A stretch of DNA of 64,000 nt from Pleomorphovibrio marinus (lineage in GTDB: Bacteria > Bacteroidota > Bacteroidia > Cytophagales > Cyclobacteriaceae). The first letter of the stretch is position 1. Every line of letters starts with the position of its first letter. The stretch is from NCBI RefSeq assembly GCF_003347495.1, contig NZ_QCXY01000001.1, positions 992,001 through 1,056,000 on the forward strand, written 5' to 3'. Of this stretch, positions 8,488 through 15,775 are shown in pieces. The position numbers and the translations under genes are program-made. The notes beneath the pieces were generated by a model, which saw nothing but the letters and a program-made list of their open reading frames with translations, was not told the DNA's origin and did no database searches.

Positions 8488-9276
8488 ATGGAGTCCGTTA
8501 TCAACCATCTAGAAAAAATCAGGGCAACAAGTCCTTTGGTACATAGTATCACGAACTACGTGGCCATGAACAATACCGCCAATGCCTTATTGGCCATGGG
8601 AGCCTCCCCTATCATGGCACATGCCCATGGGGAAGTTGAGGATATGCTAAACATCGTACAGGCCTTGGTAATCAATATCGGCACTTTAGATCAATATTGG
8701 GTGGACAGCATGTCCTTGGCGGCTAAGAAAGCCGATGATATCAATAAACCTTGGGTTCTGGACCCAGTAGGTGCCGGTGCTACCCCTTTGAGAAATGAGG
8801 CCATTACGCAATTATCAAAGTTTAATCCCACCGTTGTTCGGGGTAATGCATCCGAAATTATGGCAATGGCAAAGGTCAGGATCGAATCAAAGGGGGTAGA
8901 CAGCACGCATTCTTCCCTAGAAGCCAAAGATGCAGGAAAGGAACTTTCGAATTCCCTTCAAACGGTGGTGTGTATTTCAGGGGAAAAAGACTTGATTATC
9001 CAGGGAGACAAGGTGGCCGAAGTGGCCAATGGACATGCCCTAATGGCCAAGGTAACTGGTATGGGATGTACAGCCACTGCGGTGGTTGGTGCCTGTATGG
9101 CCGTTGAAGATGACCCATTTGAAGCCACACTTTCTGCCATGGTGCTCATGGGGATTGCTGGGGAACTTGCTGCCAAAAAAGCTAAAGGCCCTGGCACCTT
9201 GCAACTCTATTTTTATGATGCCCTCTATCAAATGGATGGCCAAGCCATACAGAAGTACGCTAAGGTAAAAAGATGA
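8488..9276 (+). CDS. thiM: hydroxyethylthiazole kinase
   Basis: Phosphorylates 4-methyl-5-(2-hydroxyethyl)thiazole with ATP in thiamine salvage. At 262 residues it is of family length. Landmarks are SITNYVAMNNTANALLAMGA (substrate loop), WVLDPVGAGAT, and the anion-hole/catalytic region KVTGMGCTATAVVGA with its Cys. It is the first gene after the TPP riboswitch and overlaps thiE by 4 bases (ATGA), so the two are translationally coupled. Confidence 0.96.
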   Translation: MESVINHLEKIRATSPLVHSITNYVAMNNTANALLAMGASPIMAHAHGEVEDMLNIVQALVINIGTLDQYWVDSMSLAAKKADDINKPWVLDPVGAGATPLRNEAITQLSKFNPTVVRGNASEIMAMAKVRIESKGVDSTHSSLEAKDAGKELSNSLQTVVCISGEKDLIIQGDKVAEVANGHALMAKVTGMGCTATAVVGACMAVEDDPFEATLSAMVLMGIAGELAAKKAKGPGTLQLYFYDALYQMDGQAIQKYAKVKR

Positions 9277-9911
9277 AAGGCTTTCCGTATAGCTTATACC
9301 TGGTTACGGATCAGAAAGCTTGCTTGGGTAGGGATTTCTTTTGGATACTGGAGGAAGCCCTGAAAGGAGGAGTTGATCTAGTGCAACTCAGGGAGAAATT
9401 ACTTTCAGCAAAAGAGTTTACCGAAAAGGCCAAACGGACAAAAGAGATTTGTGATAAATACGGCGTGCCTTTGCTCGTTAACGATAACCCACAAGTAGCG
9501 CTAAAGGCAGAATGTGATGGGATTCATATAGGCCAAAAAGATGATTCCATCACCGAGGTTAAGCAATTATTGGGAGAAAAATTTCCTGTGGGATTGTCAT
9601 TGGACCAACTTGCAGATCTCACTAAAACAGAGTCCAAACATGCCTGGTACTATGGGGTAAGCCCCATATTCAATACCCCCACTAAACCAGACACCCTGGG
9701 GGAATGGGGTTTGCTCGGTCTTCAAGAATTACGTCAAAAAACAGAGAAACCTTTGGTGGCTATTGGCAACATAAAATTAGGAAATACTGCTTCGGTGATT
9801 GCTCATGGTGCGGATTGTATAGCCGTAGTTTCTGCTATTTGCAGTGCAGATAATCCCTCCAAATCCGCCACAGAACTGAGAGAAACCATAGAAAAGGCTA
9901 AAAATGCTTAA
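9273..9911 (+). CDS. thiE: thiamine phosphate synthase
   Basis: Joins HMP diphosphate and thiazole phosphate to give thiamine monophosphate. The protein is a 212-residue TIM barrel. Landmarks are YLVTDQKACLGRDF at the N-terminus, VDLVQLREK (diphosphate site), LLVNDNPQVALKAECDGIHIGQ (the ND..D..A..GvHlGQ signature) and WYYGVSPIFNTPTK. Start and stop overlap thiM by 4 and thiD by 8 bases, which shows operon structure. Confidence 0.95.
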   Translation: MKGFPYSLYLVTDQKACLGRDFFWILEEALKGGVDLVQLREKLLSAKEFTEKAKRTKEICDKYGVPLLVNDNPQVALKAECDGIHIGQKDDSITEVKQLLGEKFPVGLSLDQLADLTKTESKHAWYYGVSPIFNTPTKPDTLGEWGLLGLQELRQKTEKPLVAIGNIKLGNTASVIAHGADCIAVVSAICSADNPSKSATELRETIEKAKNA

Positions 9912-10740
9912 AAAAACCTATATTCCCGTATTGACCATCGCCGGGTCTGACAGTGGAGGTGGAGCAGGTATTCAGGCGGATATAAAGACCATTTCCGCAC
10001 TAGGCTGCTATGCGGCTTCAGCTATTACTGCTATCACTGTACAAAATACCGTAGGGGTAAGGGCTATTCACGCTTTGCCGATGCCAATATTAGATGGTCA
10101 AATAAAAGCTGTGATGGAAGACATTGCCCCAAAGGCCATCAAGATCGGTATGGTGGATAGTCCCGAAGTGGTGGAAATTATCGTTAGCAATCTACTTAAC
10201 TACCCGGATGTTCCTGTGGTTTTTGACCCTGTAATGGTAGCCACTAGCGGGGATAAGCTTATCCAAGATGAAACTATTGAGGTTATCGTCCGGCTTTTGT
10301 TTCCGCTTGTCGATATTATTACTCCCAATTTAGATGAAGCGATGATACTCACCCATAGGGAAGTGAAAAATAAAAAAGATATGCTGGAAGCTGCGGATAA
10401 GCTTTTGGAATCTGGGGCTCAAGGGGTTTTGGTAAAAGGAGGCCACTTGCAAGAAGAAACCATCTATGATGTTTTGGCCATGAGAGATGAGGAGATACAT
10501 GTATTCAAGTCCTCTCGTATCCATACTCACAATACCCATGGCACCGGGTGCTCGCTTTCCTCCGCCGTTGCCGCTGAATTAGGAAAGGGTAGGGGCATGG
10601 TGGATGCTGTAATTAATGCCAGAACCTATATTTTTGAGGCCTTATTGCAAGGAAAAGACCAAAAAACAGGTTCCGGACACGGACCATTGAACCATTTTCA
10701 TAACCCAATAAAAACAATAATCAATGAATTGGACGACTGA
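9904..10740 (+). CDS. thiD: hydroxymethylpyrimidine (phospho)kinase
   Basis: A bifunctional HMP/HMP-P kinase of the ribokinase fold that supplies HMP diphosphate to ThiE. Landmarks are TIAGSDSGGGAGIQADIKT at the N-terminus, the DPVMVATSGDKL segment, and the C-terminal catalytic motif THGTGCSLSSAVAAELG with its anion hole and Asp-equivalent region. At 278 residues it is standard length. It overlaps tenA by 17 bases. Confidence 0.96.
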   Translation: MLKKTYIPVLTIAGSDSGGGAGIQADIKTISALGCYAASAITAITVQNTVGVRAIHALPMPILDGQIKAVMEDIAPKAIKIGMVDSPEVVEIIVSNLLNYPDVPVVFDPVMVATSGDKLIQDETIEVIVRLLFPLVDIITPNLDEAMILTHREVKNKKDMLEAADKLLESGAQGVLVKGGHLQEETIYDVLAMRDEEIHVFKSSRIHTHNTHGTGCSLSSAVAAELGKGRGMVDAVINARTYIFEALLQGKDQKTGSGHGPLNHFHNPIKTIINELDD

Positions 10741-11380
10741 AGCTTGGGCAGCCATAAACCCGCTTTACCAAGATATCATAGACATGCCTTTTAACCAAGA
10801 GCTGATGAAGGGAACACTACCAGTGGAGAAGTTTAAATTTTATATGGCTCAAGATGCCCATTATTTAGTGGAGTTTGGGCGAACCCTTAGTGCCATTAGC
10901 AGTAGAATGGAGGATCCTGAAAAGATGTTGGCCTTTTCGCAATTTGCAAGTGGTGCAATAGTAGTGGAAAGAGCCCTTCACGAAGGCTACTTTAAAAAGT
11001 TCGGGGTTTCCGGAGAAATATCCCCTACCCCCACTTGTTTGCTATATACCCAGTATATCCTCAATAAAGCTGCCCTGGCCAATGTAGAAGAAGCCGTAGC
11101 AGCGGTTCTTCCTTGTTTTTGGATTTATAAACGTGTCGGCGATTACATTTATAGCAATCAGGAAAATGCCAAGGATAATCCTTATAAGGAATGGATAGCT
11201 ACTTATGCAGGGGAGGAGTTTGCAAGTTCGGTAGAGTCTGCCATTCAAATTACCGATGAGCTTGCCGATGAAGCCAGCCCTAGCCTGAAGGATAAAATGA
11301 CAAGTGCATTCGTGATGGCTAGTAAGCTGGAGTGGATGTTTTGGGATTCCGCTTACAGGTTAGAGCAGTGGGAGGTTTAG
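10724..11380 (+). CDS. tenA: thiaminase II / aminopyrimidine hydrolase
   Basis: TenA family, an all-helical homotetramer that recovers HMP from degraded thiamine (aminopyrimidine hydrolysis), feeding ThiD. At 218 residues it has the standard length. Typical segments are MKGTLPVEKFKFYMAQDAHYL and EYF-type helices, PCFWIYKRVGDY (the PC.W.Y motif), and an active-site Cys in the TPTCLLYTQYIL helix. It is the last gene of the riboswitch-controlled operon. No thiC, thiG or thiH lies nearby, so the operon as seen supports salvage rather than full synthesis. Confidence 0.94.
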   Translation: MNWTTEAWAAINPLYQDIIDMPFNQELMKGTLPVEKFKFYMAQDAHYLVEFGRTLSAISSRMEDPEKMLAFSQFASGAIVVERALHEGYFKKFGVSGEISPTPTCLLYTQYILNKAALANVEEAVAAVLPCFWIYKRVGDYIYSNQENAKDNPYKEWIATYAGEEFASSVESAIQITDELADEASPSLKDKMTSAFVMASKLEWMFWDSAYRLEQWEV

Positions 11381-11462
11381 CTTTTTTGCCAACGGTTAGG
11401 CGTGAACAGGCAAATTTTCTACTTTTATGGTAAAAGTTTTTCACAACTAAACCTTATAGTGC

Positions 11463-12383
11463 ATGTTAACCTTAGGATTTGTGAGTGCCATTTTAGCGGA
11501 AAAAAGTTTTGAAGAGGTTATAGACTTTGCCGCTGAACATAAATTTGGATGTGTGGAAATGATGTGTTGGCCCAGGGGAAAGGCGGAACGTAGATATGCC
11601 GGGGTAACACATGTAAATGTAAACGATCTGGATGAGGAGGGTATAAAGCGGATCAATGCCTATCAAAAAGAAAAAGGAGTATCAATATCCGGACTAGGTT
11701 ATTATCCAAATCCATTGGATCCTGATGAGAAAAAAGCAGCAGAGGCAATCTCACATATTAAGAAGGTGATCTCAGCCGCTGTTCTGTTAGGAATTCCAGT
11801 GGTAAACACCTTCGTGGGGAGAAATCCGAGTTTGAATATCCATGACAACCTTAAATTATTTGAGGAGCGCTTTCCGGAGTTGGTAAAGTTTGCCGCTGAA
11901 AGTGGGATTAATATTGGAATAGAAAATTGCCCCATGTTTTTCACGGATGACGAGTGGCCTGGAGGGAAGAACCTTGCTTTTTCACCCGCTATTTGGGACA
12001 AAATGTTCACTATAATTCCGGATACCCATTTTGGGCTTAATTATGATCCCTCGCACCCTACCTGGATGATGATGGACCCGGTGAAACCCATCTACGAATA
12101 CAGAGACCGATTGCACCATATACATCTTAAAGATGTAAGGGTTTACAAGGATAAACTGGATAAGGTAGGTATTCTAGCCAACCCCTTGGAATACCATTCT
12201 CCCAAGATCCCGGGGCTGGGCGATGTGCCTTGGGGCCGGTTTTTTGCAGCATTGACAGACGTGGGCTATAAAGGCCCTTGTTGTATTGAAGTAGAAGACA
12301 AGGCCTATGAAGGCTCAGAGGAGGATATTAAAAGTGCCATTCTCACGGCCAGAAACTACCTAAGCCAATACATTCCATTGTAG
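11463..12383 (+). CDS. sugar phosphate isomerase/epimerase family TIM-barrel protein
   Basis: AP-endonuclease-2-like TIM barrel of 306 residues (xylose isomerase-like superfamily). Metal-ligand segments are visible: NIGIENCP (Glu), FGLNYDPSHPTWM (Asp/His), LHHIHLKDVRVYK (His) and CCIEVEDKAYEG (Glu). No signal peptide is present, so it acts in the cytoplasm, unlike its relative at 21.1 kb. Relatives isomerise or epimerise inositol, tagatose or hydroxypyruvate-type substrates; the substrate here is unknown. It lies 82 bases after tenA but outside the tight overlaps of that operon. Confidence 0.85.
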   Translation: MLTLGFVSAILAEKSFEEVIDFAAEHKFGCVEMMCWPRGKAERRYAGVTHVNVNDLDEEGIKRINAYQKEKGVSISGLGYYPNPLDPDEKKAAEAISHIKKVISAAVLLGIPVVNTFVGRNPSLNIHDNLKLFEERFPELVKFAAESGINIGIENCPMFFTDDEWPGGKNLAFSPAIWDKMFTIIPDTHFGLNYDPSHPTWMMMDPVKPIYEYRDRLHHIHLKDVRVYKDKLDKVGILANPLEYHSPKIPGLGDVPWGRFFAALTDVGYKGPCCIEVEDKAYEGSEEDIKSAILTARNYLSQYIPL

Positions 12384-12390
12384 GGAGGAT

Positions 12391-13470
12391 TTAAATGGTC
12401 TTCAAGTTTGGGTCTGCCTTATCGATTTTTTTGGCAGCCCAGCTTTTTTCCGAGACTTGTGCCTCTTCTTCGGTTTCATTATCGAGGTTTTCCCTAGGGT
12501 GTAGGGTCAATCGGATAAGTACAGGAAAATGATCCGAACCCATTTTAGGCAATACCCTAAGGGTTTCCAACGTAAAATGCCTGGAGAAGAAAATGTGATC
12601 CAAAGGCCATCTCAATAAAGGATATTTCGCATGAAAGGTATTGAAAAATCCTCTTCCAATTCTAGGGTCTAAAAGCCCACTTATTTTTTGGAAAAGTAGG
12701 GTTGTTCTTGACCAAGCCACATCGTTGAGGTCACCAAAAACCATAACTGGTCCCTGGTGGTTTTTTACATTTTTGGCCACAATTAAAAGTTCTGCATCCC
12801 GGTCTGTGGAAGTCTCACTTTCAGAAGGGCTGGGGGGCTCTGGGTGCAGGCAATGGATGTTTATTTTCTCTCCGGCGGGGGTTAGCACCTTGGCATGTAT
12901 GGATGGAATTTCCTCCTTTACGATATAGAGTACCTGCACATCTTCCAATGGAAGTTTGGAGTAAAGGTGCATTCCGTAGAGGTTATCCAGTGGCACCTTT
13001 ACGGTATGGGGCAGGTGCTTTTCGATGGAACACAACTGTTTTTCCCACCATAAATCTGATTCCAGCGTCAGCACCAGATCTGGGTTATTGGATTCAATAA
13101 GGCTTATCAATGCCTCGCTGTTTCTATTGGGGGTGTATACATTGCACACCAATGTGCAGATGGATTCCCCTTTTTTTCCTGGGCTGCTTTTTGCCACTTG
13201 TTTAGGGGCAAAGGGTGTATAGAGGTAGATTTTTTTACCCTGATAGATAAGCGCAGCTATAAGAAGAAGCAGGAAAAGCCCATTGATTAGGTCAAGGGTG
13301 AAGCCTACTCCTAAAAAAAGAAGGATGGATAGGACATTAATGACCACCACTTGAATTCTTGGAAAATCAAAAACTCTAATCCACCAGTCATCCCATTTGA
13401 TTAGTGAGGCTAATGCTGCAATCAAACTTAAGGCTGCAAAAAACCATTTAATAATTTCCAGGGCTTCCAC
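12391..13470 (-). CDS. membrane-anchored endonuclease/exonuclease/phosphatase family protein
   Basis: A 359-residue protein with three hydrophobic segments in the first 85 residues, followed by an EEP (DNase I-like) domain. Catalytic landmarks are VFGDLNDVAWS (Asp/Asn), WPLDHIFFS (Asp) and GSDHFPVLIRL (the terminal Asp-His pair). Domain topology places the hydrolase outside the cytoplasm or at the inner membrane. The substrate may be a phosphodiester, a nucleic acid or a phosphoinositide-like headgroup. The C-terminal 30 residues are charged and likely disordered. It converges with the isomerase-like gene, 7 bases apart. Confidence 0.85.
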   Translation of the reverse strand: MEALEIIKWFFAALSLIAALASLIKWDDWWIRVFDFPRIQVVVINVLSILLFLGVGFTLDLINGLFLLLLIAALIYQGKKIYLYTPFAPKQVAKSSPGKKGESICTLVCNVYTPNRNSEALISLIESNNPDLVLTLESDLWWEKQLCSIEKHLPHTVKVPLDNLYGMHLYSKLPLEDVQVLYIVKEEIPSIHAKVLTPAGEKINIHCLHPEPPSPSESETSTDRDAELLIVAKNVKNHQGPVMVFGDLNDVAWSRTTLLFQKISGLLDPRIGRGFFNTFHAKYPLLRWPLDHIFFSRHFTLETLRVLPKMGSDHFPVLIRLTLHPRENLDNETEEEAQVSEKSWAAKKIDKADPNLKTI

Positions 13471-13609
13471 ATTAGTTTGGTTTTTATTACCTAAATGTAT
13501 TCAAATTGGCATAATAATCACTTTGTTTTGGGTAGGTTTTGAAAAAATATCTTGCTGTTTGAGCAGAAAGGTGATTTTTGGCTATTTAATTAGCTGCAAC
13601 TTTTGTCTG

Positions 13610-13668
13610 ACAAGTTCCTCGAATTCTGGTGGCTACGGGACGGGGGAGGTTATATGGCCGGAAAAAGT
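13610..13668 (+). repeat. degenerate partial copy of the TTCAT-bounded repeat (copy E)
   Basis: Matches the right-hand half of the better copies: ACAAGTTCCTCGAATTC, then CTACGGGACGGGGGAGG, then TTATATGGCCGGAAAAAG. Compare ACAAGTTCCCCGAATC, CGGGACGGGGCAGG and CTATATGACCGCTGAAAAG in the aroE and hflC units. Neither end is preserved. It lies in the 358-base gap between two divergent genes, where I see nothing else that I can name. Confidence 0.55.
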
Positions 13669-13828
13669 TTTTTCAAAAAAGGGTTGGGTCCATGTCAATC
13701 GGGAGGGGTGGTATTTTTGAAAGAAATAAAAAAACCCCATTTGATAAAGGATTGAAGGTACTTTTGTCTTAATTTCGTAAACCGTCAGCATAAAAATAGC
13801 AAGGATTTTAAACCAAACCCCGGCCACT

Positions 13829-15403
13829 TTGAGTTTCCTTAAAGACTTTTTACGAGAAGAATTCAAAAAACAAGGGTTGGATACCAGCAATAGCCAATTC
13901 ATCCATGCCTTGGAGATAGCTTTGTTTTCAGAGAGGTCGTTGTTTTTGACCGGAAGGGCAGGTACAGGTAAGACCACCTTTCTCCACACTTTTAGGAACA
14001 TAGGCTGGGAAAAAAAAGTGGCTGTGATAGCGCCTACAGGTGTGGCAGCCATTAATGCAAAGGGGCGTACCATCCATTCTTTTTTTAGGATCGACCCTCG
14101 GCAATTGTTTCTTCCTGGGGATCCCAGGTTGTCACCTGGATTCAAGGGGGCAAAAGAATCCATTTATACTACTTTCAGGCTTACCAAAGACAGGATAAAA
14201 CTAATCCAAAACTTGGATACTTTGGTGATTGATGAAATCTCAATGGTAAGGGTGGAATTACTGGATGTGATAGACAGTATTTTGAGGGTTTACAGGAAAA
14301 AATTGCAAGTGCCTTTCGGAGGGGTACAACTTATCCTCATCGGAGATCCATTTCAATTGCCCCCAATCGTAAAAAACACAGATTGGGAATACCTTTCCAA
14401 ACATTACTCAAGCAGATTTTTCTTTAGTTCCAAGGGTTTTCAAGAGCTGAACCCTGTACATATTGAACTCCAAAAAATTTACAGGCAAAAAGATGAGCAC
14501 TTTAAAGGCCTGTTAAACCGGGTAAGGGAAAATTTGCATACCTATGGAGACTTGAAGTTGCTCAACGAAACCGTAAAAAAGTATAAGTTTGGGCTTTTGG
14601 ATCAAGGTTATATCCTCCTTGGAACCCACAATGCAGCTATTACTGAGATCAACAATAAGAAACTGGATGCCCTATCCGGAAAGGAAATAGAATATAAAGG
14701 CGTTTTTAAGGATACATTTCCTCCAAGCTTAGTGCCGTTTGAGCCCATGGACATAAAGCTTAAGGTAGGGGCACAAGTTATTTTTCTACGTAATAATTCA
14801 GAGGAGGGGTTTTATAATGGCATGATCGCCAAAGTGACTCATTTGGAGGAAAAAACAATTACCGTGCAAACCAGAGGAAGGCGAAGTATTGAGGTGCATA
14901 GGGAAGTATGGGAAAACATAGAGTTTAAATTTAACGAGAAAGAAAATAAGGTTGATGCTGAAGTCATAGGTACTTTTACCCAATTTCCTTTGAAACTGGC
15001 ATGGGCCATTACAGTCCACAAAAGCCAGGGACTCACATTCGATAAATGCATCTTGGACATAAGCAGGTCTTTTGAGGCCGGACAGGTGTATGTGGCATTA
15101 AGCAGGTGCAGTAGCTTGGAAGGTTTGGTCTTGAAGCAACCCATAGCCATGCAAAGCGTGAAGGTGAGCCCAGAGAGTCTTAGCTTTAGCGACCAAAAGA
15201 CCAACGAGGAGGAAATCGAAAAGGAGCTGGTTGAGGCAAGGGCAGGAGTTGCTATGCGGCACGCTTTCCATTGTTTCAAGAATGGGGAAATTGAAATGGC
15301 AAAAAAACTTTTTAATGAGGCCCAAACGGTAAGGGATTTCACCATTTATCCCAAGTGGCAACAATTTTTGAGGGTAAGGAATTGGATGTTAAATAAAGGA
15401 TAA
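13829..15403 (+). CDS. PIF1/RecD2-like superfamily 1 helicase
   Basis: A 524-residue ATP-dependent DNA helicase. It has Walker A GRAGTGKTTF at about 41-50, IAPTGVAAINAKG (motif Ia), the Walker B-type LVIDEISMV, GDPFQLPPI (motif III) and the C-terminal WAITVHKSQGLTFDKC plus YVALSRC (motifs V/VI, UvrD_C_2). The C-terminal 90 residues contain a helical TPR-like region. The start is a TTG at 13829; no in-frame ATG exists until well inside the protein. It probably acts in replication or repair, and uvrA lies downstream after a 372-base gap. Confidence 0.88.
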   Translation: MSFLKDFLREEFKKQGLDTSNSQFIHALEIALFSERSLFLTGRAGTGKTTFLHTFRNIGWEKKVAVIAPTGVAAINAKGRTIHSFFRIDPRQLFLPGDPRLSPGFKGAKESIYTTFRLTKDRIKLIQNLDTLVIDEISMVRVELLDVIDSILRVYRKKLQVPFGGVQLILIGDPFQLPPIVKNTDWEYLSKHYSSRFFFSSKGFQELNPVHIELQKIYRQKDEHFKGLLNRVRENLHTYGDLKLLNETVKKYKFGLLDQGYILLGTHNAAITEINNKKLDALSGKEIEYKGVFKDTFPPSLVPFEPMDIKLKVGAQVIFLRNNSEEGFYNGMIAKVTHLEEKTITVQTRGRRSIEVHREVWENIEFKFNEKENKVDAEVIGTFTQFPLKLAWAITVHKSQGLTFDKCILDISRSFEAGQVYVALSRCSSLEGLVLKQPIAMQSVKVSPESLSFSDQKTNEEEIEKELVEARAGVAMRHAFHCFKNGEIEMAKKLFNEAQTVRDFTIYPKWQQFLRVRNWMLNKG

Positions 15404-15533
15404 AATAATTATTCCAAGTAATTGTGAAAAATAACCAAGAATTGATTTTTTTATTTGATAACTTTTTTTTGTTGTTAAAATCACTCAATTTGTATTTCAA
15501 ATAATGATAAATGATTTTTATACTTATAAGGGG

Positions 15534-15742
15534 ATGACTGCACGGAGATTTTATACGGGTATTTTTACTTTGTTGTCGTTTTTCATTTTCATGATTTATT
15601 GTCCCTGAATATGGTTGCCCATTTGAGACCTCAAATTTTACGGTAAGTTATAAAATGGCAATGCAGGTGGAAGCCGGAGAATACGAATTTTTGGTGAGAG
15701 GGGATGATGGGTATCGGCTTTTTTTTTATCCAACAATTTATC
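15534..15742 (+). pseudogene. remnant of a secreted PA14-domain protein
   Basis: In the gap before uvrA, an ATG at 15534 begins a signal-peptide-like stretch (MTARRFYTGIFTLLSFF) that ends at a TGA at 15606-15608. In the next frame, from about 15604, the reading continues as PEYGCPFETSNFTVSYKM and then AGEYEFLVRGDDGYRLFF. The last part is the hallmark of PA14/GLEYA sugar-binding domains (aGxYeFxvxxDDGxrLxv). One frameshift therefore separates signal peptide and domain, and the rest of the domain is missing before uvrA begins. The remaining bases of the gap are AT-rich with no other signal. Confidence 0.65.
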
Positions 15743-15775
15743 AATTGCAAGGTTGTCTAGGTATCTTTGCAGCCT

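Noticed and set aside
15404-15533. Extra gene in the AT-rich part of the helicase-uvrA gap
   Set aside because: No open frame with coding character; only the PA14 remnant further on is supported.
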